NCBI GenBank assembly: GCA_905250075.1
Contig: CAJNOP010000172.1
Location: 62,001-126,000 of the forward strand
From: Rotaria sp. Silwood1
Taxonomy: Eukaryota; Rotifera; Eurotatoria; Philodinida; Philodinidae
Direction: 5' to 3'
Length of the DNA stretch: 64,000 bases
Within the stretch, counting starts at the first letter, position 1. Every line of letters begins with the position of its first letter. Both the position numbers and the translations under genes were made by a program. Of this stretch, positions 45,301-56,664 are shown one piece after another. Below the pieces are notes generated by a model. That model was not told the origin of the DNA. It did no database searches and was given only the letters and a program-made list of their open reading frames with translations.

Positions 45301-48300
45301 GCACTTGACAAAGTACGAAAACTTTTCTCATGTTGTACTCAAAATATTTCATACTGACCACAGTAAACATCCTAGCGATTAATATTCATAAAGAAAGAAA
45401 AATTTTTCTAGCATTTTTTAAAGATTTTACACATCAAATTTCGCCTACCATAAATTTTATTGAACATTTTTCTCTGTTTATTATGAAAAAAACTGTGCCA
45501 TCAGTAAATTTTTATATAGTATTTCATCAAGAAATATGCACGTGTGAAAATATTTATTTTTTATGAGATTCTACTATCCAATATGGAAGAGGAGTTGATT
45601 CTTATCTTAAAATCAGCTATTTCAGAAAAGAATTTCTCGATTATCATTATGCTTGTAAATTGCACAGTCTTGAAAAGTCTTTATTGTGTTAGCTTTTTTA
45701 TGAAGACACGTCGTGTCCATAGTTCAATACAACAATATAGTCATAATTTCCTTGATCAGACAATAATGAGACTACTTGCTCCTAGTCCTTGAATCTTTTT
45801 ACCTTATTTCCTTCTTGTGCATGAGAAGTTGTTTTGAGTTTGACTTTATTTTTATTTCCTATATTTGTTGAAAATTGTTGTCCTTGAAAGAAAAATAAAT
45901 ATCATATGACATGAAACATTTAGAATAAAAAATTACCTTGTAGAAAAATACTCATAAGAATAATCACTGGTGCAAAACATAATATAATAAGTGTCGATTG
46001 CCAATGAATACGAATAGCAATAACCAAAGCAGTTACAATAGTGCCAATGGCATTAAAAAATATTCCAATATTCATTCCATTAAGACTCTTAAGTGCATTA
46101 CTATCTGTGTATAAATTATTGATTAATGTAAAACTATTGTTCTCTTTTTGATCGAACCAAGCAATTTCTTGTTTTAGTATTGCTTTAAAACTCATCAGTC
46201 GTATTTTTGCTGTTAGTTCTTCACCAGATTTCGCAAATGATGATGTAAAACTCATTTGACAAATGCCACCAAGAACACCAATAAAAAAAATGATTATTGC
46301 ATAATTTCTTGCTTGAACTTCTTGTTTCTGATAGTCTTGTTCTACAAATAATGCGTAAAGTTCACTGAATATTAAAGCAAAAGCTGGTGTTATTGCTCCA
46401 TAAATTAATGATGCTATGCATCCCAAACATAGATAGAACCATTCCGAACGATTTAATTTTAATATTTCTATCAAAAACATTGCTAATTTACTATTATTAT
46501 TAGTTATAGATATTTGTTGTACGTCAGTTGACTGTTCTGTTCTTTCGTTATTATTTTCATTAGTATCTGTTGGAATTATTGTTGATTTTTCTAGAATTTT
46601 GAAGTAAATTTGTTTTATTGTTTAGATAAGAAATTTTATTACCTTCTTTTGTCAACGCTGGAGCGATAGGATTTTGTTGTGTCATATAGAAATGTCTATA
46701 TAAACCATCGTGTGCCATTAATTCTGCATGCGTACCTTGTTCAACAATACCCTGTCCATGTTTCATACAAACAATATTATCAGCCTGTTGGACAGTAGAC
46801 AGTCGATGAGCAATTACCACAATAGTCAATCCCATTGTTATTTTGATGTTGTTCAATGCTCTTATCATTTCTTGTTCATTTTGGTTATCTAAGCGTCAAA
46901 GATCATGCAATATAATGAGACTTTAGTTCTTGGACGATCAATGTAGATACTTTCGGAAAACCTCTCATAAATTATCCTGACATGACTAAGATATCCTATA
47001 CAGTAGAACAGAATTGATGCTGTTTTTTTTATAGCTCTTAGAACTTTGAAAGGTATCTATCTATTGTATAGTTACTGAAAACATTTCTTTTTCATTAACA
47101 AGACTAATGATTCACAAAAGAGTTTGAAAAAATCGATTTGATAAACAAGGAATAGGTATGTCAGAGTCAGTAATCTAGCTCAATTCTTCAATGAAAAAGA
47201 GATCGGTTGTCTCTAGATATGTGATCAAGGGAGAAGCATGAATCTGTGATTTTGTGATCTAAAATGATTTTAAATGATTTCATTTTAATTTTCCGATGGT
47301 TCAAATTATCCGTTTCCCTCTTGTATGTGATAGCTCCAGCTCAGTTCGTAAATCTGAAGCTGATAACTAGGGATCAACCAGCTCTGTCCATGAATTCTAT
47401 TCATTTGAACTGAATTTTAAATTAAAATTATCCTACGAGAATACTCATAGATCTTCCAAGGCGATCCTATGGCCGCACTATGGGAGTGTTCAAGTTCTAC
47501 TATACGAAATATCCTGAGCTTTTCCAACCCTACTATTGAGCAGTACTATTAAGTCTTCACGTCCAACTGTAAGGAATATCCTTGAGTTATCAAGTACTAC
47601 TATCCAGGGATACCCTTCAAGCTGTAATATTCATAAGTACCTTCGGATCCTCAACAACCACTTCCGGTATACTGACTAATTCACCTGTGCACTTTGTTTT
47701 CCTTTACACATTACTCGAAGCCCTAAATACACACATCACATTAGGTAGAATGTTCTGAAAAATCCAACGATCTGAGAACGTAACTTCAGATTGTCACGAT
47801 AATATGAACGCAAACTCTTTCTGCAATTTCATTCTTTCAATTTTCGATCAATCGAGTTTCAGAAGGCTTTTTCTTTTTTATTGAATGGTCAAACACTAGT
47901 CATGTCTGGGTTGATCCCAGAATTATCGAGAACAAAGCTACCGAATGAAGATATATGCGTAGAGCTGCGTCCTTTCTATCACCAGCAAACAGAAATTTCC
48001 GACCTGATTCGTGAAAAAATAGATCAATCAGATTTCAGGAGGTCTTCTTCTTTGATTCAACGGGCAAATATTAGTCATGTTTAGACTAATCCTACAGTTA
48101 TTGTGGAAGCTCTATCAAAGGACGAGATATATATATGTGAGACTTGGTCCTCTATCTTTGAGAAATAGAATCTCCCAATATAATTTGTCGCTGGATAAAG
48201 AGGTAAATTTTAGAGTACCTTTTTTCCGCATTATTACGGCCATCACTAGTATAGGAGGACACGGTAACCCTATAGTACCACCTGCAGTGACTGTTGAAGC

Positions 48301-51300
48301 CGTTGGCAAGGTTCAGTTCGTTTGAAACCAACTATTTGAAAAAGCTCAGTTCGCTCAAAAGAACTGTTCGAGTAGTTCAGTTTGTGTCAGTGAGTGCTTT
48401 GAATGGTTCATCAATTCTGAATTAAAACCAAGCTTGTCGAGATCTAGTTATAGATAACTGCCATAGATACTTCTTACAAAGTTGGAATGACTAAGCCTTA
48501 GTTACTCTTTTTCAATGCATTAGAGCTAGTGATCAGTTCTAGCTTCCGTGAATCAGATCTGCTAACCAGCTGTTTGATTCAGCTTTCGCAAACTATAGGG
48601 CTGAAATTGTCACACATTTAGTTGTATTAAATTTTCTCGAAGAATTTAACTTTTGGATGAATAGATAAGAATGAACTGTTTCATCTCTCTATCTATGAAG
48701 CTATCTAATCTTCGTAGAGAATTTCTTCCGGATTTCGCAACAATACTGAATAAATCCCTTGAATTTTGATATAGTCGTTATTTTTATTTAACTAAATTTT
48801 CTAATGGTAATTATTGATTTTCCTCATCAAAATATATGTTTTTCTTTTGTGTGAAATTTTTTTTTATAGAAAAGATTCTAGATTATGATGGCAACGTAAA
48901 AATAAGTGTTAATCAGTCTTTGAAAGATAGTCTATCACCGTTTTTCGGGATTATATTGTTTAAGAAGTGAATTGAGATGAAAATGCAAAGGAATGTATAG
49001 GAATAACATTGACTAAAACTTGTCAGAGAGAAACATGAAAGAACGATGAAATGAAATTTAGCTCTTTCAATGTTATTTCATTGAAATAATGTAGTAATCG
49101 ATTTCTATCAGTAATTATTTTACATAATATGTGAGCATTTTGTGCCATATTTGCATTAGTGATTTATTAGAATTTCTTGTTTTTGGTGAGTATCTTAGTA
49201 AGATTCATAGATATTTAATGATACTGCTTACCTAAAGCTGATGTTGCTTCATCTAACAGTAATATTTTAGCTTTGGAGACAAGAGCTCGTGCAACAGCTA
49301 CACGCTGCTTCTGTCCTCCACTTAAGGATTCCTTCGATTTAAATTTCTACGAATAAGGTAGATGATCGATATTAAGTGATGATTTTCCTTAGATATTTTT
49401 TTTGGTTACCTCTGGAAGTTTTTGAATAAAATCGTAAGCTATTGCTATTCTACAGGCTTCTTCCATATCTTTATCTGTGGCATTTGGATTTCCAAATTTT
49501 ATATTTTCTTCTATTGTATCTAAAAACAGCTGTGGTTCTTGATCAACGAGAGCAATATTTGATCGATATGTTTTTAAATTTAATGTCTTGACATCGTCAT
49601 TGCCAAATAAAGTCTAAAGATAAATCAAATATGTCTTTGCCATCAAAATAACTAATTCCGATGTAATCTATCAAAAGTTTCGTTTAGAATCACTATGAAT
49701 GATTTTGCTACTATCAGATACACGGTTCACGATATTAAAATGAGCAATTCGAATGATAGTGTAGTATAGAGAATTCAATGATTTATCATTTTACTTTTGC
49801 TATATAGTTATGAAGACATGAGCTTCACTTAATTAAAAACTTGCATGAATCTTTAAACAAAAACAAAAATCAAGTTTTTTCTATTTAAGTAAACTTAACG
49901 TTTTTAATCTACAGACATTCTCTTAGAAACGCTAATGATGACTATGCGACTTTGAATAGTGCTATGATTGTTAAAATAAGATTTTTAATATCTGAAATTA
50001 TGCTTCTAAGGCATCTGTAAAATAGATACTTTAAAATGTCCAGTCAAATTGAAAACAAAAGACATTATTCTCCTATATGCATTCATCTATTTTTACATTT
50101 CTAGACTGATGTTAGAGTAATACAAGACAACTCAGATAATACTAAAGTCTTTAGAAGAATTCTTATAATTATGAAAAAAAAAATAATGTTAGAGATGGCA
50201 GTTCGAAATCGAAAGACTTGATCTTTTATATGAAATATTTTCAATTCTACTTCATTTTATATTTTATCACGTTTTCATGATCTATTTATTGTTACAAATA
50301 GGATTGATCAGACACTAACACATTTGTCATGAAAAATTCCTAAATGTCTAACAATGATTGAATAAATGTTTGTCTTCTAAGTAAAATTCGTTTAGCAAAT
50401 AAAATACAAGGCCTTTAGTGTACTTTCCATGATATTAGAAGGTAAAGTACGATCGAACCATCCGTCTTTTTTTACATTCAATACCTCTAGAATGATTCGC
50501 TCGTTTAGATTGCATTTTTTAGGATATTCTTATAATTATAATATCTATCTCTTCGGAAAACTTTGAAATGAACAATCTAATAGCATGATCAAAACTATTG
50601 ACCACAAATCGTAGACTACGAAAAATGTACCCTATCGAAGTAGAAATCATGTTTGAGTTATCTATCTTACCCGGCCTTTTGTTGGATCATATATACGTTG
50701 AATTAATTTAAATACTGTACTTTCTTAAAAACAATTCAAAAAGTCTTCATTATTGGATATGATCAACAATAATAGTTATCTTACTTCCACATCCGGATTC
50801 ACCAATAATAGCAGTTATTTTTCCTGATGGAATAACAAGGTTAAAGTTCTTTAGAATCTATTTTTAATGGTAATATCTAAACATAGTTATTGTTGCTAAA
50901 TTAAAAGTCTTACTGGAGTTTCTCGTGATTTATACACAAATTCAACATTATCAAATGTGATATCTCTTGATGTATTCAATGGTACTTCTATTTTACCTTC
51001 ATTTTCTGACGCATTAATCTCTGATTTCTAAAACAAACATATTATTTTGTTTTACTTTCGTTTAATTCGAGATGTAGAAAATTTGTTCTTCCTACTCTTT
51101 CAATGATATTAAAAATGAAATGCAGAGATATAGAAGTGTCAATCATGCTTTGAATTATTGGTTGTAATTTCGTTAAACCAAATGTTGACATTAAACAAGT
51201 AACAAAAACCTAATATTTAAAATATTATCTTTCAAAAATTAGAGGAAACAGTTTTGAAATACATACGACTATGACAGTCCCAGCATTGTAGTTTCTACAT

Positions 51301-53364
51301 TCCGTTCGAACAAACTCGAGACCAGACCTATATACAAATAAAAGGTTTGTACTTAAATCTGTTTTATTATAGAAACAACTACTGCTTTCGGCAACTACAA
51401 TCTGTTCAACTTCGACATATATCAAACCAATTTCATATAAGTCAAATTCACATTTTATATTTTGATTAATAAAAAAACGATCTAAAAACCAACAATGAAA
51501 ACGTCTCCTGGTTGTTTTGTTCTCATGTAGGTGTACGCATTATTTTGAAGACAAACTTAATGTTCATATCTTTTTCTTAACATTAGTGGCATGCTATGAA
51601 ACTAATGAGGAATAAGTCAGGAATTAATCAATTACTTTTGGGTTGAGACTATATGCATAATGTGGTTATACATGAGCTATGCATATCGTGAAAAAAGTTC
51701 GGATCGCTAATCCATTTTTATGAAAATACTAAACTTTTACAATGAACTTTTAAAATGAATGTCGTTATTCTTCTGAGAAATATCAGACAACATGATTTTC
51801 AGATTTTTGCCTGAAATTTTATACAGAACAAAATCTTTTTAAGCATAGTATTTTTGAAAGTTTCAGATTTTTTTGTTGATATTCCTATCCATAGTTGTAA
51901 CTGTGATAACTTCGTTCGAATACGTTAAATAATCTGATGTTCTCTTTTCAAGATTAGATTAAATGAAAGCATTTGAAACTTTCATGAAATATAATGGTCA
52001 ATAACATCTGTTCCAGTATAGGATTTCAGATATAAATTCAAAAATGTTTTTTTTTCTGATGTTTCTGAGTGGAACCACAGCACTCATTAAAAACTCACAG
52101 TAAAAGTTCAGTATTCTCTTAATAATGAGCTTGCTACCCAAAATCTTTTACGATATTCATGTGTCATTTTTATGCTTTTTTTTCTTATTCACTTTAATAG
52201 CTGAAATCGTTCTCACATCAATTGAGAATCTACATTTTACAAAATTACCATTCGAAATTTCTACAGAAAAGCCTGGCATATTGTCAGTAATTGCACGGTA
52301 TGTTATTCTTCCCTAACGATATTTTTCTAATATAAGACACGTTTCAATGAGTCACCTTAAGGCTAAAATATTACAATGATTGATCATGTCTACTAAGAAT
52401 TTTTCTAAGTGTCTTATAGTTTTAGTATGTCTTATATTTAAATTATATGGATCAGTAATTGAATACATGATTGATGGTGATGAATAATAGTTCAATCATT
52501 CTCATTATTGATATAAAAAGAAAACAAAATCATGAGCTTACATACCAAAAAATTATTGCAAATGATGCATACAATACTATATTGATAAATGCTTGACAGA
52601 TGCCAGTATAAAGACCTTTCCTGATTGCAGCTTTTTTGCCTTGTACCAAAAACTGTTCATATCTAAAATTATTCAATTATTATTTTCAAATAAATGTTAA
52701 TTCATTAAAAAATTAAATTCAAATTTGATATTATTTTCTTCAAGTACAAAATATGGTTTTATTTTCGATATAGTTTTCACGGTTGATCAACTTACTTCTT
52801 GAGTTCTTTTTGTTGTCCACCATAGGCTGTAACAGTTTTTATTGCAGTTAAACTTTCTTTTACAATAGCATTGGAGCTGGTAGGTGCAGTTTTTTCTCTA
52901 GCTGTATATGCAGTTCCTACCTGAAATAAATCAATCATTTTAATTGAATAGAATCGAAATATTACTATCTATTTGAATTACTTGTCTTGTAATGATAAAA
53001 GCAGCTACAATAATAGGCGTCGTACTTAAAAAAACTAATGTTAATTTCCAACCTAAACAATCAATTATTGATGAAAAACAAAATCTTCTAACTAATGATT
53101 ATTCACATACCAACATAAAATGAGAATGTAAGACTACCAAGAGAATTAGCAGTTGTGCATAATAAATCAACAATATTCAAGCCAATACCTTCACGAATAT
53201 TATTCAAGTCTCTTAAAAAAAGATATAGATATTGCATTCATAGGCATATATAAAATAAGAATCATTATTGTACTTACTCAATAAAATGATTCACTAGTTC
53301 ACCTGGTTTCAATGTTTCAAACCAGCTTAGTTCTTGATACATGATACTTCGGAACAGAGCAAAT
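42328..53364 (-). CDS. P-glycoprotein-type ABC transporter (ABCB/MDR), 5' end missing
   Basis: Full-transporter half-pair TMD1-NBD1-TMD2-NBD2, an ATP-driven lipid/xenobiotic exporter. Twenty-one exons, about 1,121 residues: 53364-53278, 53211-53111, 53052-52982, 52920-52796, 52662-52546, 51327-51267, 51209-51096, 51027-50914, 50857-50785, 50723-50671, 49613-49410, 49346-49232, 46888-46643, 46590-45937, 45882-45803, 43888-43788, 43734-43594, 43404-43248, 43187-42792, 42737-42588, 42534-42328. All phases join. NBD1: Walker A GESGCGKST (split by an intron inside the Lys codon), [34 protein letters not shown]2: [14 protein letters not shown], a degenerate signature [26 protein letters not shown]. 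About 150 N-terminal residues (TM1-2) are absent: the next upstream exon should lie at or beyond the gap at 53426. Four introns exceed 1 kb; the rest are 52-189 bp. Confidence 0.93.
43889..45802 (-). other. Long intron of the ABCB gene (TMD2)
   Basis: 1,914 bp between exons whose phases join directly (ending EGNK, resuming CISQAIDNF). The only coding-like stretch is 44995-44830 on the same strand, open for about 50 codons ([20 protein letters not shown] and on), which fits no MDR segment I know. Short frames at 45330-45792 on the plus strand look accidental. Otherwise nothing. Confidence 0.6.
46889..49231 (-). other. Very long intron of the ABCB gene (NBD1)
   Basis: 2,343 bp splitting the Asp codon of the NBD1 D-loop (SAL-D). 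Its centre (about 47330-48610) carries a degenerate direct repeat and fragments such as CAGTTCG-AAATCTGAAGCT and its rough complement near 48540-48570, so an old inserted element is likely. No protein-like frame. Confidence 0.55.
47847..48190. repeat. Two direct repeats of ~176 bp in an intron
   Basis: ATCAATCGAGTTTCAGAAGG (47847) and ATCAATCAGATTTCAGGAGG (48023) start two units that continue in parallel through AAACACTAGTCATGT / AAATATTAGTCATGT, GATATATGCGTAGAG / GATATATATATGTGAG and CGTCCTTTCTAT / GGTCCTCTATCT. Period 176 bases. The two plus-strand frames here owe their similarity to this duplication. Confidence 0.65.
49614..50670 (-). other. Long intron of the ABCB gene (NBD1, after Walker A)
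   Basis: 1,057 bp between the exon ending DPTKGR and the one beginning [12 protein letters not shown]-rich, with no frame or repeat that I can support. Confidence 0.6.
51328..52545 (-). other. Long intron of the ABCB gene (TMD1)
   Basis: 1,218 bp splitting a Trp codon (AIIFW-SGLEF). A 63-codon plus frame (52125-52316) looks accidental. Nothing else seen. Confidence 0.6.
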
Positions 53365-53381
53365 CTAAAAAAAAACATATA

Positions 53382-53425
53382 CAGTGGCCGTCAAAATTGA
53401 CCAACCACCTAAGGAAAAAAAAATG
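53382..53425 (+). mobile_element. Tc1/mariner-like terminal sequence cut by the gap
   Basis: Directly after a TA dinucleotide (53380-53381) the sequence runs CAGTGGCCGTCAAAATTGAC followed by CAACCACC, in the style of Tc1/mariner terminal inverted repeats (CAGTGG--G-CAAAA...). It lies in the intron upstream of the first visible ABCB exon and is truncated by the N run after 44 bases. No second terminus is visible after the gap. Confidence 0.55.
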
Positions 53426-53525
53426 NNNNNNNNNNNNNNNNNNNNNNNNNNNNNNNNNNNNNNNNNNNNNNNNNNNNNNNNNNNNNNNNNNNNNNNNNNN
53501 NNNNNNNNNNNNNNNNNNNNNNNNN
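53426..53525. other. Assembly gap (100 N)
   Basis: Exactly 100 unknown bases. On the left is a transposon-like end inside the ABCB gene; on the right, unrelated plus-strand coding remains start at once. The missing ABCB 5' exons are not seen within the rest of the window, so the join may skip sequence or be wrong. Confidence 0.99.
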
Positions 53526-54752
53526 AAAAAAATCAATTCTAATGATGATATGAATCACAATAATATTGATGATAATATATACAAAAAACAACAACAATTA
53601 TATTGTTTGTTAAAACATGATTCTATTAATATTAATTATCAACCAATAACAGATGATGATATTTTCATATTAGAAGGCGGTGATAATGATATAAATTATG
53701 GTTCAGGCATTTACCAAATTGGTGTAGATTTAAAAGGTAGTATTTCATTGTTTATAAAAAAAATATTAATAACAGGCATCATTATGCTCTTATAGCAAAT
53801 CATACTTTAAAAAATGTAGACAAAAATTAATTTGAAGTGAAGTGTAGCAATAATTCATTTAACAGTTTATCTATTGATTTGGATGACATTATTGAATTAA
53901 AACATGATGCTGCATTGTTTAGAATAAAAGGAATCTCGTATTGTAGAATTGCAAATTTAAATTGTACAACATTATCAAGTGATAATTGTAATGAATTTTT
54001 ATCGTCATCAGAATCATCGATTGAATCATTCCAGATCAATCGATACGGCCTGTATATGGCCGTTTGGTGTGAAAATACGGCCCGGTATATGGTGCCGTAT
54101 TACTGTACCCAAGATGGCGAGAAAATACGGTCCGTTCACGGTGCCGTATGAAGCCTATTGACGGTGAAAATACAGATAGCCGTTTCGATAGACCCGGGAT
54201 TATGTGAATCTTTATCATTGGACGACTCAAACAATGAAAACTTCCCGGCTGCATCAGATAAACAGACACATAACCCAACAAATGTTGATGTTTGATCCTT
54301 AAAATCATTATTTACTAAGTGTAAACCAAAAAAAGGTACCAATATTTAAATATGGTGCGGTTACAAATTTAACAGTCGATTTTATTAAAGCAATTGATAC
54401 GAAAGCAAAATTAGACAAGATTCGCTATGTTAATTTAATTGAAGTTGAATGGATTGAAGGTACTGAATTTGCAGTAAATGGTGATTCTGGGTCATTATAT
54501 ATCGTTTATGACTTGACAACAGGTTCATTTGTTCCTGTGGCATTGCATATTGGAACAAAACGAAACAGATCATGTGATATTTTATCAACATATATATTTC
54601 AAGAATTAATTGAAAGACAATGTCAATTTTTATGTGCGATTCAACTTCCTGCCAAGAATGTTAATTTGAATAAAACATCTGAAGTGATCGTAATCTTGAT
54701 CCTATTGTTAAAGAACGAAACTTTTTTTTCATGTTTTTGTTTGTCTTTTTGA
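53526..54752 (+). pseudogene. Broken trypsin-like serine protease
   Basis: Plus-strand pieces in shifting frames carry the three landmarks of a chymotrypsin-fold protease in order. YALIANHTLKN (about 53780-53812, reached by a frame change after GVDLKGSISLFIK) would hold the His. LKHDAALFRIKG (about 53900-53935) would hold the Asp. FAVNGDSGSLYIVYD (about 54468-54512) holds the Ser in GDSG, followed by VPVALHIGTKR. There are at least two frame changes (near 53760 and near 54330) and stops, and a small palindromic element sits between the Asp and Ser parts (54038-54191). The N-terminus is Asn/Asp-rich and starts in the gap. Non-functional. The protease call rests on these motifs only. Confidence 0.6.
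54038..54191. mobile_element. Small element with three palindromes, inserted in the protease relic
   Basis: Ends ATCGATACGGC and GCCGTTTCGAT are near-perfect inverted complements (10 of 11). Inside are three similar palindromic units: ACGGCC-TGTATAT-GGCCGT (54045-54063), ACGGC...GCCGT (54077-54098) and ACGG...GCCGT (54127-54147), two of them preceded by GAAAATACGG. It is markedly more GC-rich than its surroundings. The flanking reading (SSESSIESF before, LSLDDSNNENF after) suggests it inserted into formerly coding sequence. It fits a MITE. Confidence 0.6.
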
Positions 54753-55706
54753 TGTACATTAAATAAAAAAGTCAAATATCTATTAAAAAAACAATCTATT
54801 TATATGTTTATTTAAATTATTGAAATTTTCTCAAGTAAACTACATTAGATGAAAAGAGATCAACATGTCATAAAAGAAATTATGATGATCTATCGACTTA
54901 TGAAACTTAATATTCCTCGTGAGTAGATTGTTGTAAATCTATAAAGTATGTAAAACGATGAATATATAGAAATTTTCAAAGATGCTCTTTACTTTACTGA
55001 TTTAACTTGTCTTGTACACTCATGCATTCTTCTATTCATCAATTCTTCCTTTTCATTTGTACTTTGACAAATAATATTTTGTTCCTATTTTACATATTAT
55101 TTATATTTCATAAAAGACTGTCAGTTTGTTTCTGAATCATGTAATATAACTATGAAAGAAAGTATGATGTATCAAACGAGGAAAGATAACTAGATTTAAA
55201 TTAAAACAAAGTAGAAAAGCTGATAATTTAAATAACAAAAAATACCAGATGTTCACAAGTCAATTTAGGACTTGTGAGCATAGAATAATTAGTAATATAT
55301 TAAGTTAAATTTCATTGTGTATTAATTAAAAGAAATCTTCACCATTATCTTTCTTCTAGAAATTCAGAAAGGTTTTTATTATAAAAAAATTTTTCATAAT
55401 TGAAGAAAATAACACCTCATGTATATATCTGTCAGTGTTCGTTCTATGAATATGCTCTATGACTTTTAGAACGTATTTCTTTTCTCAAAAATGATCTAAA
55501 GGCATTATTCAAAACACAAACAAAAGAAAACGCAGATTATGTATTCAATTGTTGGTTTTCGATAATCTGCTTCTTACCAAGACAATCATATTGATTGAAA
55601 TTAGTTTCAGATTAAAAGCTATGTTAGTGGTAGACTTCACTATGAACGAATTCCATCTATACTAATCAAACTTCAACATAAGTAACTGACTCAAAAATAA
55701 TTTTGA

Positions 55707-55776
55707 CGGGTGTGGGGTGTGAGTGTGAATGAAAATAAGGTCTACACCCACACCTTCACTCACGCCCATATTCACC
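55707..55776. repeat. Telomere-like inverted repeat
   Basis: G arm ACGGGTGTGGGGTGTGAGTG, then a short AATGAAAATAAGGT loop, then C arm CTACACCCACACCTTCACTC and CGCCCATATTCACC. G arm first. Confidence 0.75.
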
Positions 55777-55984
55777 TCAAACTAACTGCATTTTATCGAG
55801 TTTACTATTCATCATTATTACTATTTATGTTGTAAGCTTTTTTCCTCGAACTTAAACACATTGTCTAATTGTCATGGTAATAAAGAATCAAACATCAAAT
55901 GGACACGAAGTAATCGATGTGCAAGAGCAATTATAAACAAAAAAGATATAGAAAATAATTTTCAAATAAAGATGACTTTAAAAT

Positions 55985-56046
55985 ATGGGTGTGAGTGAAC
56001 GACTTCTCTTCCTGTACACAATCAACCATACCCATATCCACATCCA
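55985..56046. repeat. Telomere-like inverted repeat
   Basis: TGGGTGTGAGTGAA then, after about 25 bases, CCATACCCATATCCACATCC. G arm first. It lies about 210 bp from the previous copy. Confidence 0.65.
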
Positions 56047-56664
56047 GTTATTACAAGCGATAGTTTCGTCTCATATAAAACTTGATAAGTATACTATAAT
56101 ACGAAGTTTTTTCTTCATATCATGTAGAGCCTTCGACATATCACGTCAATTCTGTCTAGATTAAAAGGTTTTTTGGTTAAAAAGAGGTCACGTGGCCTGT
56201 ACAGCACAGCAAATTGTTTGAGATCGAAAATCTCCATTCAGAAAAAACTTACGCCCTCTATAAATTGGAGTAATTCTTCTTTAGCCAAAATAACTTTTAA
56301 TTAAATTTTTGTAAACTGATTCATGGTCTCTATGCACTCTCATTAGTCAAATCTTTGAAAGTTAACTATCGAGTTTCATTGTTTTAGAGAAAACTAATAA
56401 ATTTGTTAACTTTATAATCAACAGAAAATTTAAAGCAATTTCATTATACTTAAACTTGATTTTATTCATGTTCGCATATGCATGAGAAGTAGTTATGGTG
56501 ATCATATGTTATTTTGTTAGTATTCCTTTTCACTTTTTCAAAAAGAGATGCGTACTTAAAGCTGTAAAAGCATTTTTTTTTCTCTACTCACCAATTCACC
56601 ATCACATTTTATTTACGAACAAATTACATCTCATAAAAGCGCACATATTTTTCTTTAATAAATA

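Larger units (their letters stand above)
54753..56664. other. Intergenic region with two telomere-like inverted repeats
   Basis: AT-rich, no protein-like frame. Contains the inverted repeats at 55707-55776 and 55985-56046. Confidence 0.5.

Noticed and set aside
45185-45792. Overlapping 60-80 codon frames on both strands inside the ABCB intron
   Set aside because: Phe/Ile/Lys-rich chance frames without motifs, in intronic DNA.
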